A DNA stretch of 64,000 nt from Sphingobacterium sp. (GTDB taxonomy: Bacteria > Bacteroidota > Bacteroidia > Sphingobacteriales > Sphingobacteriaceae): positions 1 through 64,000 of the forward strand of contig JAITLV010000246.1 in the NCBI GenBank assembly GCA_031277685.1, written 5' to 3'. Positions 43,974-52,941 of this stretch are shown here, one piece after another (the first letter of the stretch is position 1; the number at the start of each line of letters is the position of its first letter). The position numbers were made by a program, and so were the translations under genes. The notes beneath the pieces were generated by a model. It did no database searches, was not told the origin of the DNA, and saw only the letters and a program-made list of their open reading frames with translations.

Positions 43974-46748
43974 ATGAAAATAAACATAAAAACAGTCTTA
44001 TCCTTCTTTTTTTTAGCACTGACCGGAGCTCAGCTTTCTGCGCAGCAGACTGAAACGCAGTATCTTTCGGGCAGGGGAAAGGATGACGGTATTTTATGGG
44101 ATTTTAAGGTGAGCGAGGGGATGAAATCCAGTACCTGGAGCAAAATACCGGTACCTTCCAACTGGGAACTCCAAGGCTTTGGAAAATATAACTACGGTTT
44201 TAATAAAGAGGTCAATAAAGGCAAAGAAGTCGGCCTGTACCGTTATACTTTTAAGGTGCCGGAGACCTGGAAGGATAAGCTGATCAACCTGGTTTTTGAA
44301 GGGGTCATGACCGATGCTGAAGTGAAAATTAATGGCAAACTCGCCGGAGAGATTCATCAGGGATCATTTTATGTCTTTAAATATGATATCAGTAAGCTGA
44401 TCAAGCGTGGAGCAGACAATCTATTGGAGGTTCAGGTTGCTAAGCATTCGGCCAATAAATCTGTCAATGCTGCTGAACGCGAAGGTGATTTCTGGATTTT
44501 CGGCGGAATATTTCGGCCGGTATATCTGGAAGCGCTGCCACAAGATCATCTGGAACGGGTATCGTTGGATGCCAGGGCAGATGGCACATTTCGGGCCAAG
44601 CTCAAAACAATGGGCCGGGCGGATGCGGTGGCGGTACAGCTTTTTGATGCCCAGGGGAATAAATTTGGCCCTGAATTAAAAACAAGCTTAACCAATAAAG
44701 AAGGTCTGATCAATGGCCGCTTTGAAAATCCGCAGCTATGGTCCGCTGAATTTCCACATGTATATCAGGCCGAATTTACCCTGCTAAGAAAGGGAGAAGT
44801 ACAGCATCAGCTGAAGCAAAAGTTCGGTTTTCGAACGGTAGAAGTCAAAGAGCGAGATGGGGTATATATCAATGGCGTCAAAATAAAATTCAAAGGTGTC
44901 AACCGGCATTCATTTCATCCCGAATCTGGCCGTACAACGAGTAAGGATATCAGTATTGCCGATGTTAAACTGATCAAAGAAATGAATATGAATGCCGTGC
45001 GTATGGCACATTATCCGCCGGATAACCATTTTCTTGCCGTCTGTGATTCGCTCGGCCTGTATGTGATGAATGAGCTGGCCGGCTGGCATGGACATTACGA
45101 TACCCCAACCGGGTCAAAATTGCTGAAAGAGATGATGCTGGTCTCTGAAAATAATCCTTCTGTGATTTTCTGGGCCAATGGTAATGAAGGCGGTCACAAT
45201 CCTGAACTGGATCATATTTTCCGGGAACAGGATATACAAAAAAGACCGCTGATTTATCCATGGGCGGTTTACGGCGGCTTCGAAACTACCCATTACCGCG
45301 AATACAATTATGGTATCGGGACTTACGATCATGGACATCATATCGTGATGCCAACCGAATTTCTACATGGTATGTACGATGGTGGGCATGGTGCTGGTTT
45401 GGAAGATTACTGGAAAGCCATGTTAGCGAATCCCCTCTCTGCGGGTGGCTTCTTATGGGATTTTCAGGATCAGGGCATTGTGCGTACCGATAAAAATAAG
45501 ACCATTGATACTGATGGCAACCATGGTCCGGATGGTATCGTAGGCCCCTACCATGAGAAGGAGGGGAGCTTCTATACCATAAAAGAAGTCTGGAGTCCGA
45601 TTTTCTTTGAAAAAAGAGAAATCACCAAGCATTTTGATGGAACATTCCAATTAGAAAATAGGTATTCCTTTACCAATGTAGATCAATGTACATTCAGCTA
45701 TGAATTCAAGAAACTAAGTGCCGGCCAGCAAGTTAACGCAGGTACAACAGGAGCTATTGCAGCACCGCATATTGCACCTGGTGCTAAAGGTGTATTGAAG
45801 ATGGAGCTTCCACAGGGCTGGGAACAATTTGATGTGTTATATGTGACGGCCAAGGATCCCAAAGGACTGGAAATTTTCACCTGGAGTTTCCCGGTTGTTC
45901 TGCCCGAGGCTGTAGCAAAGTCCATGATGACGGCTCCGGGATCGCAAAGCATCGGGGTGACGGAACAGGCAGGTTCTTATTTGATAACAGCCAATGGGAT
46001 CAGTTATCAAATCAATAAGACAACAGGACTTTTGGAGCAGGTACAGAATGCGAAGGGCATCATCCCTTTTCGGAACGGGCCAGTTTTACAGGAAGCCGTC
46101 AATAACTACAAGAACTTTACCTTGAGCCATGAAGATGGCAAGGTGGTCATCCAGTCTACTTTTGACAAAAAAGAAAGCTACAATACCCTGCGCTGGGAAA
46201 TTCTGCCTTCCGGACAGCTTAAGATGCATGTGCAGTATTTTCCCGAAAGTTACTTCACACGTTTCGTGGGAGTCAATTTTGACTTTCCTGAAACGGATAT
46301 TAAAGGCGTGGAATATATGGGGATGGGACCTTATCGGGTATGGAAAAACCGGATGAAAGGAAATCAGTTTGGTGTTTGGAAAAAAGATTATAACAATACA
46401 GCGACGGGCGAACCTCCGTTTGAATATCCTGAGTTCAAGGGCTATCACGCGAATATGTACTGGACAAAATTTATCGGAAAAGGGCAGAGTTTCACTGTCT
46501 TTACAGATCGGGAGGATGTGTTTTTACGGTTGTATACACCGAAAGAACAACAGGATACGGAGTGGAAAAATATGGATGTGATCTTTCCTAAAGGAGATAT
46601 CTCCTTTATGAACGGCATCTCTGCTATTGGTACCAAAACCCAGAAACCGGAAACAACGGGGCCTATGGGGATGAAACATGTGTACTATGATTTCGAAAAG
46701 GAACCAATACGGGCCCTGCATATGGTGTTATATTTTGATTTTAAATAG
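43974..46748 (+). CDS. GH2 beta-galactosidase-type enzyme (LacZ-like)
   Basis: 924 residues with a signal peptide ending LSAQ. Sugar-binding domain (VPSNWELQGFGKYNYGF, GLYRYTFKVPETW, EREGDFWIFGGIFRPVYLEA), then the TIM barrel with GVNRHSFHPESGRTT, acid/base Glu405 in WANGNEGG and nucleophile Glu462 in MPTEFLHG, then beta-sandwich domains including a C-terminal LacZ domain-5-like region. Family members hydrolyse beta-galactosides, beta-glucuronides or related bonds; RG-II chain B contains a beta-galactose and chain A a beta-galacturonic acid, so either is possible. It ends the coupled block that began at the GH140 gene; a 95-nt gap with a small hairpin-like GATGGA/TCCATC element follows. Confidence 0.88.
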   Translation: MKINIKTVLSFFFLALTGAQLSAQQTETQYLSGRGKDDGILWDFKVSEGMKSSTWSKIPVPSNWELQGFGKYNYGFNKEVNKGKEVGLYRYTFKVPETWKDKLINLVFEGVMTDAEVKINGKLAGEIHQGSFYVFKYDISKLIKRGADNLLEVQVAKHSANKSVNAAEREGDFWIFGGIFRPVYLEALPQDHLERVSLDARADGTFRAKLKTMGRADAVAVQLFDAQGNKFGPELKTSLTNKEGLINGRFENPQLWSAEFPHVYQAEFTLLRKGEVQHQLKQKFGFRTVEVKERDGVYINGVKIKFKGVNRHSFHPESGRTTSKDISIADVKLIKEMNMNAVRMAHYPPDNHFLAVCDSLGLYVMNELAGWHGHYDTPTGSKLLKEMMLVSENNPSVIFWANGNEGGHNPELDHIFREQDIQKRPLIYPWAVYGGFETTHYREYNYGIGTYDHGHHIVMPTEFLHGMYDGGHGAGLEDYWKAMLANPLSAGGFLWDFQDQGIVRTDKNKTIDTDGNHGPDGIVGPYHEKEGSFYTIKEVWSPIFFEKREITKHFDGTFQLENRYSFTNVDQCTFSYEFKKLSAGQQVNAGTTGAIAAPHIAPGAKGVLKMELPQGWEQFDVLYVTAKDPKGLEIFTWSFPVVLPEAVAKSMMTAPGSQSIGVTEQAGSYLITANGISYQINKTTGLLEQVQNAKGIIPFRNGPVLQEAVNNYKNFTLSHEDGKVVIQSTFDKKESYNTLRWEILPSGQLKMHVQYFPESYFTRFVGVNFDFPETDIKGVEYMGMGPYRVWKNRMKGNQFGVWKKDYNNTATGEPPFEYPEFKGYHANMYWTKFIGKGQSFTVFTDREDVFLRLYTPKEQQDTEWKNMDVIFPKGDISFMNGISAIGTKTQKPETTGPMGMKHVYYDFEKEPIRALHMVLYFDFK

Positions 46749-46843
46749 CAGGACATCGAAGTACGATAAGATGGATATTCCATCGTAAAAAGAAAGAAAA
46801 CAAGCGGCATGAAATCCGCGCAAAAAATTAAAGGGATGCATTC

Positions 46844-49633
46844 ATGAAAGCAGTGTATATCAATAGGGTGGATAAATATGGACAGCGACAACGACAGGCT
46901 GTTCTATTTTTGATCGTGCTACTGGGCTCGATCTGGAGCTCTGTTGTACTGGCTAAACCTATCGTGTATGATTTGTGCACCGAGCAGTTACAAAACCCAC
47001 AGGGGATAGATGTGGCAAGACCCCGGTTGAGCTGGAAAATTCAGGCGGATGAGCGTGCCACTGTCCAAGAGGCCTATCATATCCTGGTGGCGTCTTCTCC
47101 AGAAAAGCTCCAGCAAAATATCGGTGACCTGTGGGATTCAGGTAAGCAGCTGTCTCACAACTCCATCAATAGACTGTATGCGGGAAAGCTCTTGCAGAGT
47201 CGTGATCAGGTTTTCTGGAAAGTAAGAGTTTATACGAATAAAGGCGAGACTGACTGGTCTGAACCTGCGCGCTGGACAATGGGCTTATTGCACTACAAGG
47301 ATTGGGCCGGACGCTGGATAGGTTTTGATCGTTATTTCTCCACCGATGATGAACAGCAAGGGCGGTTGGCGGCACGTTATTTCAGAAAGGAATTTAAGAC
47401 CGCAAAAAAGGTGAAAACAGCTATGGCCTATATCATGGGCTTGGGTTTGTACGAATTATATATCAATGGCAAAAAGATGGGGAACCAGGTCCTGGCTCCG
47501 ATTCCAACAGACTATAGTAAAAATATAAAGTACAATGTACTGGATGTCACGCAGGCCCTTTTGGAGGGGCAGCAACATGCCATTGGCGTTATGTTGGGCA
47601 ATGGCCGTTTTTATGCCATGCGGCAGACAAAACCTTATAAAATCAAGACCTTTGGATTCCCCAAAATGCTGATGCAGATTGAGGTCACCTATGTGGATGG
47701 AAGTACTGAAACCATTAAGACGGATGATTCCTGGAAAGGGACCGCTACCGGACCTATCACGGCCAATAACGAATACGATGGCGAATGCTACGATGCCCGT
47801 CAGGAGCTAGGCCTTTGGGCGAATAGCGGTTTTGACGATCACAGCTGGTTAAAGGCCAACTATGTACAGGAACCCGGTGGGAACTATGAAGCACAGCTAG
47901 GTGGCATGATGAAAGTGATGCGGGATATCAGCCCTGTTTCTATTCGTAAACGGCCTGGGGGGAGCTATATTATCGACTTCGGGCAGAATTTCTCGGGTTG
48001 GGTAAGACTACGCGTCCATGGCCAGCGGGGGACCGCCCTAAACCTTCGCTTTGCTGAATCATTGACCGCTACTGGTGATTTGTTTACAACAAACCTGCGC
48101 GACGCAAAGGCGACGGATCAGTATATCTTAAGGGGGGAATCAACGGAGGAATGGGAACCTCGTTTTACCTATCACGGCTTTCGCTATGTTGAAGTCAGCG
48201 GATATCCAGGAGAGCTCAAAAAGGAAAATTTCATCGGCCGGTTAGTCTATGATGAGATGGCCAATGTCGGCTCTTTTGCCTCTTCTAACCCCCTGTTGAA
48301 CCAGATCCATCAGAATGCCTGGTGGGGTATCGCCTCGAATTATAAGGGAATACCCGTAGACTGTCCCCAGCGTAACGAGCGTCAACCTTGGCTCGGTGAC
48401 CGTCCTGTGAGTGCTTATGGGGAAAATTTCCTCTTCGATAACGCAAACTTTTACCGTAAATGGCTCGATGATATTCGCCTCTCCCAAAAAGAAGATGGCG
48501 CAATACCCGATGTAGCACCAGCTTTTTGGAAATACTACAGCGACAACATCAGCTGGCCCGGAACCTACTTTTTTGTTGCCGATATGCTTTATCAGCAAAC
48601 AGGGGATACCTTGATCCTTCAAAGGCATTATCCCCACATGAAAAAATGGATGGATTATATGCAGTCGCGGTACAGCAATACCGCGGGGATTATCACGAAG
48701 GATAGCTATGGCGACTGGTGTTTCCCTCCGGTCAGTATTGAAGCCGGAAGGGGAAAAATTGCAGATAAAAAATACCCAAGTGCCTTAATTTCTTCGGCAT
48801 ATTATTATCAGCTGTTGCAGGTTATGGCCCGTTTTAGTGCCCTGCTTGGCAAACCCGTGGAACAGTCGGATTTTTTGAATCGTGCTGTGGACTTACGTAA
48901 AAACTTCAATGCAGCCTTCTATCAAGCGGAAGGATACTATGGTAACAATACATTGACAGATAATCTGTTGGCTATGCAGTTCGGCTTAGTCGAAGAACAG
49001 CATCAAGAAAGGTTAAAGGAGCATATACTGAACATCATCGAGAAGGAAAATAAGGGGCATCTCAGCACGGGTGTTATTGGTACCCAATGGATCATGCGTA
49101 GTCTGACGGCGATGGGGAGAGCAGACATGGCCTATAGAATTGCAACGAACAAGACCTATCCCTCCTGGGGATATATGGTTGAAAATGGGGCTACAACCAT
49201 ATGGGAGCTGTGGAATGGAAATACCGCACACCCAAAAATGAACTCTCAAAATCATGTGATGATGCTGGGCGATTTACTGGTTTGGCTATATGAGGATCTA
49301 GCGGGCATTAAATCGAAAGGAAATGCCTTTCAACAGATCCGGATGCAGCCCCAATTTTTGGCTGGGCCAAAACATATACAGGCCAGCTATAACAGTAGTT
49401 TTGGCCCTATTGAATCAAGTTGGACCAAGACGAACTCGGTATTGAAATGGCGTGTTTCGATTCCGGCCAATACCAGTGCCGAACTTTATTTTCCGACTGG
49501 AGACCTGAAGGCTATTCGTGAGCATGGTATTCCTGTGGACCAACACCAAGATATACAACAGTCCAAAAAACTGGCCTCGGGCAGTAAAGTGTTGATCGGA
49601 TCGGGAACTTATCAGTTTACAATCAATTTATAA
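46844..49633 (+). CDS. GH78 alpha-L-rhamnosidase, copy 1
   Basis: 929 residues with a long signal peptide (about 1-38, ending VVLAK). Fibronectin-like N-terminal domain with the GH78 opening CTEQLQNPQGIDVARPRLSWKI-type motif, two beta-sandwich domains, and an (alpha/alpha)6 catalytic barrel with the complete motif DCPQRNERQPWLGD, giving Asp506, Glu512 (acid) and Asp519, and the base Glu788 in TTIWELWNG. A C-terminal beta domain closes the protein. It removes alpha-L-rhamnose by inversion; RG-II chains B and C and RG-I are candidate substrates. DUF3826 copy 2 starts 4 nt after its stop. Confidence 0.92.
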   Translation: MKAVYINRVDKYGQRQRQAVLFLIVLLGSIWSSVVLAKPIVYDLCTEQLQNPQGIDVARPRLSWKIQADERATVQEAYHILVASSPEKLQQNIGDLWDSGKQLSHNSINRLYAGKLLQSRDQVFWKVRVYTNKGETDWSEPARWTMGLLHYKDWAGRWIGFDRYFSTDDEQQGRLAARYFRKEFKTAKKVKTAMAYIMGLGLYELYINGKKMGNQVLAPIPTDYSKNIKYNVLDVTQALLEGQQHAIGVMLGNGRFYAMRQTKPYKIKTFGFPKMLMQIEVTYVDGSTETIKTDDSWKGTATGPITANNEYDGECYDARQELGLWANSGFDDHSWLKANYVQEPGGNYEAQLGGMMKVMRDISPVSIRKRPGGSYIIDFGQNFSGWVRLRVHGQRGTALNLRFAESLTATGDLFTTNLRDAKATDQYILRGESTEEWEPRFTYHGFRYVEVSGYPGELKKENFIGRLVYDEMANVGSFASSNPLLNQIHQNAWWGIASNYKGIPVDCPQRNERQPWLGDRPVSAYGENFLFDNANFYRKWLDDIRLSQKEDGAIPDVAPAFWKYYSDNISWPGTYFFVADMLYQQTGDTLILQRHYPHMKKWMDYMQSRYSNTAGIITKDSYGDWCFPPVSIEAGRGKIADKKYPSALISSAYYYQLLQVMARFSALLGKPVEQSDFLNRAVDLRKNFNAAFYQAEGYYGNNTLTDNLLAMQFGLVEEQHQERLKEHILNIIEKENKGHLSTGVIGTQWIMRSLTAMGRADMAYRIATNKTYPSWGYMVENGATTIWELWNGNTAHPKMNSQNHVMMLGDLLVWLYEDLAGIKSKGNAFQQIRMQPQFLAGPKHIQASYNSSFGPIESSWTKTNSVLKWRVSIPANTSAELYFPTGDLKAIREHGIPVDQHQDIQQSKKLASGSKVLIGSGTYQFTINL

Positions 49634-49637
49634 GATC

Positions 49638-50294
49638 ATGAAAAAGACCTTAATTTGTGTATTTAGCTGCTTATTTATAGGTAATTTATTGCCGCAAAAC
49701 AGTATTTTGGCACAAACAACCAACCAGGAACGGGAGAAAGCCACGCAGTGGGCCGCACAGCTTGGGCTTACAGATCTACAAAAACAACAACGTGTAACGG
49801 ACTATATTTTTCAGCATCTCGTTGCGGTAAAAGATTGGCATAACAGCCACCCTGCAAGTACAGTACCTGCAGGAATTAATCCGTATACCGGGACAAAGCT
49901 CAGTGAGCTGGACCGCTCGATTATTGCGGATTCTGCCCAGCCGGATTCAATCCATGGCAATTTGATGCATGGTCTACGAAAAGAATTGGATGAAAAGCAG
50001 GTTGGACAGGTTTTGGATCAATATACCGTTGGGAAAGTGGATTTTACATTGAAAGGTTATCATGCAATTGTACCGGATCTCAGTATAACGGAAGAACAGT
50101 TTATCCGTAAGAATCTGGAAGAGGCACGCGAAAAAGCAATTGATTACAAGGGCATGAAACAGATTTCGGCAATATTTGAGATCTATAAAAACAAATGTGA
50201 AGCCTACTTAAATGCCAATGGTAGAAATTGGCGACAGCTGTTCAAAGATTACGTGACTAAGGTGAAAGCCGAAAAAGAGCATAAAACAAACTAA
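49638..50294 (+). CDS. DUF3826 secreted protein, copy 2
   Basis: 218 residues with a signal peptide ending ILAQ. Helical protein of the same family as 25432-26055, with the core QRVTDYIFQHLVAVKDWHNSHP, a conserved Gly-Tyr-His segment (TLKGYHAIVPDLSITEEQF) and a C-terminal KGMKQISAIFEIYKNKCEAYLNANGRNWRQLFKDY block. By eye the two copies are only distantly similar (perhaps a quarter identical). Family function is unknown to me. It lies 4 nt after the GH78 gene and 108 nt before a coupled four-gene block, so DUF3826 genes here travel once with SusCD and once with a rhamnosidase. Confidence 0.78.
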   Translation: MKKTLICVFSCLFIGNLLPQNSILAQTTNQEREKATQWAAQLGLTDLQKQQRVTDYIFQHLVAVKDWHNSHPASTVPAGINPYTGTKLSELDRSIIADSAQPDSIHGNLMHGLRKELDEKQVGQVLDQYTVGKVDFTLKGYHAIVPDLSITEEQFIRKNLEEAREKAIDYKGMKQISAIFEIYKNKCEAYLNANGRNWRQLFKDYVTKVKAEKEHKTN

Positions 50295-50402
50295 AAGGAT
50301 CAAAATCGTCCGGAGAAACCTGACCACTGCTGATCTAAACTATAAACCTATTGTCTTGTCCGATATACCTACGGTGCAGGGCAATAAGATGAAAAAAGGA
50401 AA

Positions 50403-51551
50403 ATGAAAACCACTGTAAAGCTATTGACACTTGTGTTATTTTTATGCGCTGGGGCCGTTTATGGCCAGAATCCGACCTTGAAGGTCTGGCAAAAAGGCGT
50501 TCAAAAAGATGAATTTATCTACGATAAGGCTCCTTTCCCGTCTTGCCATTCGGCAACCATGGCGGAGACGGATCGGGGCTTGGTCTATGCGTTTTTTGGG
50601 GGAACCAAAGAGCGGCATCCCGATGTAGAGATTTATGTTTCTCGCTATGAAGGGGGACAATGGACTGCTCCAGAATCCGCAGCCGATGGTGTTCAGCCAG
50701 ACGGGAAACGGCTGCCGACCTGGAACCCGGTGCTGTATCAAATTCCGGGTGGCGACTTATTGTTATTTTACAAAGTCGGTCCCAAACCATCCGAATGGTG
50801 GGGGATGATCAAACGTTCCAAAGATGGCGGAAAAACCTGGTCTGTGGCTGAAGCTTTGCCCACAGGTTTTATTGGTCCTGTGAAGAATAAACCTATTCTG
50901 CTGCAAAATGGTCATCTAATCGCGCCTTCCAGTACCGAAGGAAAGGGATGGAATATTCATTTTGAGGTCAGCACCGATTTCGGGAAAACCTGGCGTAAAA
51001 CTGCACCTGTCGCCCGTGGTGCCGATGATTTGGATGCCATACAGCCTAGTATCCTGGATCATGGCAATGGCAAGTTGCAGTTACTGGCCCGTACCCGTAA
51101 CCGAGCGATTGCAACGGCCTGGTCTTCCGATTGGGGTGAACATTGGACGTCGCTTGAAAAGACAGCCTTACCCAATAACAATTCCGGAACCGATGCACTG
51201 ACGCTACAGGATGGAACACATGTCTTGGTGTACAACCATGTGCTGCCTGAGGGTAACTTGGCCAAAGGAGCCCGCACACCACTTAACGTTTCATTCTCCA
51301 AGGATGGCAAAAATTGGTCGGCGGCCTTGATTCTGGAAGATTCGCCGATTAGCCAATACTCGTATCCCGCGGTTATCCAGACCAAAGATGGGTTGCTCCA
51401 TTTCGGCTATACCTGGCGTCGGAAAAAAATGAAACATGTCGTTGTTGACCCTAAAAAAATGAAAATGACAGCGATCGAAAATGGCCAGTGGCCACAACGG
51501 AAAGGCTATGAAAAACCAGATGCGAATACCTATGTTAAAGAAGAAGATTAG
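50403..51551 (+). CDS. Sialidase-like six-bladed propeller protein
   Basis: 382 residues with a signal peptide ending VYGQ. Four to five Asp-box repeats are visible (SKDGGKTWS, STDFGKTWR, SSDWGEHWT, SKDGKNWS), spaced as in a six-bladed propeller, with HSATMAETDRGLVYAFFGGTKE at the N-terminus and FPSCHSA just before it. This is the BNR_2/GH33-like class found in many Bacteroidota pectin loci, where a sialic-acid substrate is unlikely. Candidate roles are cleavage of Kdo or another RG-II ketose, or a rhamnose-glucuronate bond as in propeller-fold lyases and rhamnosidases. It overlaps the next gene by 20 nt and begins a block of four coupled genes. Confidence 0.72.
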   Translation: MKTTVKLLTLVLFLCAGAVYGQNPTLKVWQKGVQKDEFIYDKAPFPSCHSATMAETDRGLVYAFFGGTKERHPDVEIYVSRYEGGQWTAPESAADGVQPDGKRLPTWNPVLYQIPGGDLLLFYKVGPKPSEWWGMIKRSKDGGKTWSVAEALPTGFIGPVKNKPILLQNGHLIAPSSTEGKGWNIHFEVSTDFGKTWRKTAPVARGADDLDAIQPSILDHGNGKLQLLARTRNRAIATAWSSDWGEHWTSLEKTALPNNNSGTDALTLQDGTHVLVYNHVLPEGNLAKGARTPLNVSFSKDGKNWSAALILEDSPISQYSYPAVIQTKDGLLHFGYTWRRKKMKHVVVDPKKMKMTAIENGQWPQRKGYEKPDANTYVKEED

Positions 51552-52941
51552 CCTATTATATGGACTGCTATTGTTGTTGCTTTGCCTTTCCGGCAAAGGG
51601 CAGGAGGCGCCATTGGACTACGAAAACAACTTTAGGCAACCCCTGGAGAAGGTGCTGACAACATTAGAAGAACGCTTTGACGTGCATATCAAATACAGCC
51701 CCGATCTTGTCAGGAACCGATGGGTTGATTTTGCACCCTGGAAGCTCCGTGCGGATCTAACGGCGACTGAAGTCAACTTGCTTTATCCCCTGGGCTTAAA
51801 ACTCCAACAGGATAAGCCAGGGCAATTTAAATTGAAAGCCTATGAATACCATCGTTGGAAGCCGGAGGAGGGATGGGCATTCTTGGACCTGCTCGCCAAA
51901 AAATATACAGACAAAAGCAGCTGGGAAATACGCAAAAACCAGTTGCGGGAGGCCATTCGGAAGGTCATGTACTGGGACAAACTGCAGCAGGTTCCAAGGA
52001 AGGAAATTCAGTTGCAGCCCATCCGTCGTTATGCCGATTATCAGGTTCAAAATTTTGCCCTTGAGATTATTCCCGGTGTTTACATCAATGGCAGTATCTA
52101 TAGGCCCGGTAAGCCGGAAAAGAAAATCCCGGTTGTGCTGTCCCCGGATGGACACTGGGCCAAACAACGGTATCGGCCAGATGCGCAAAAACGCTTTATC
52201 ACTTTAGCCAGAATGGGCTGTATGGCCGTCAGCTACGATTTATTTGCCTGGGGAGAGTCTCTCTTACAGTTTTCATCCCAAGATCACCGCAGCAGCATCG
52301 CCATGTTGATGCAGACCTGGGGTGCAGAACGGATTATGGACTATGTGGTCAGTTTGCCACAGGTAGATCAATCGCGGATCGGCATCAGTGGTGGATCTGG
52401 CGGCGGAAGCCACAGCATCCTGATGGCTGCACTGGATGACCGCATTACATTGGTCGCTCCCGCGGTGGCCATGTCCTCCTATTTCTTTGGAGGCTGCCCC
52501 TGTGAAAGCGGATTGCCCGTACATTTCGTCTGCGGCGGAACCAATAATGTTGAACTGGCTGCCATGGCAGCCCCAAAACCTCAGCTTATTATTTCTGATG
52601 GTCAGGATTGGACTCAGGAAACCGCAAAGCATGATTTCCCCTATCTACAACAGATTTATGGCTATTATGGTAAAACGGAGTTGCTGCAGCATGCCCATTT
52701 TCCACAGGAAGGACATGATTTTGGCTTCAACAAAAGACAGGCCCTATACCAGTTTATCATCGAAAATTATCACCTCAACGCAGCTAAATTAACAGATATT
52801 ATAACGGAAAAAGGCATACAGATCGAACCTGAGCAGCTGCTCTACAGTTTTGGTGAAAAAGGTGAAAAACTGCCTAAAGATGCGGTGAAAGGCATAGCTG
52901 AACTCCGGAAATTATTGACCACTTATCAAATAAAGTTATGA
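51532..52941 (+). CDS. STN-like domain fused to alpha/beta-hydrolase esterase (possible CE19-like pectin methylesterase)
   Basis: 469 residues from ATG 51532, where a clean signal peptide (MLKKKISLLYGLLLLLLCL) begins; an earlier in-frame ATG at 51481 lies deep in the upstream gene. Residues about 28-100 (PLEKVLTTLEERFDVHIKYS ... ADLTATEVNLL, LGLKLQQDKPG) resemble the secretin/TonB short N-terminal domain. Then comes an alpha/beta-hydrolase with VPVVLSPDGHW-type oxyanion strand, nucleophile Ser289 in GISGGSGGG, and the His in FPQEGHDFGF. It should de-esterify pectin. RG-II loci in Bacteroides carry an alpha/beta-hydrolase methylesterase (CE19), which this may represent; acetylesterase is the alternative. 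Overlaps both neighbours. Confidence 0.65.
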   Translation: MLKKKISLLYGLLLLLLCLSGKGQEAPLDYENNFRQPLEKVLTTLEERFDVHIKYSPDLVRNRWVDFAPWKLRADLTATEVNLLYPLGLKLQQDKPGQFKLKAYEYHRWKPEEGWAFLDLLAKKYTDKSSWEIRKNQLREAIRKVMYWDKLQQVPRKEIQLQPIRRYADYQVQNFALEIIPGVYINGSIYRPGKPEKKIPVVLSPDGHWAKQRYRPDAQKRFITLARMGCMAVSYDLFAWGESLLQFSSQDHRSSIAMLMQTWGAERIMDYVVSLPQVDQSRIGISGGSGGGSHSILMAALDDRITLVAPAVAMSSYFFGGCPCESGLPVHFVCGGTNNVELAAMAAPKPQLIISDGQDWTQETAKHDFPYLQQIYGYYGKTELLQHAHFPQEGHDFGFNKRQALYQFIIENYHLNAAKLTDIITEKGIQIEPEQLLYSFGEKGEKLPKDAVKGIAELRKLLTTYQIKL

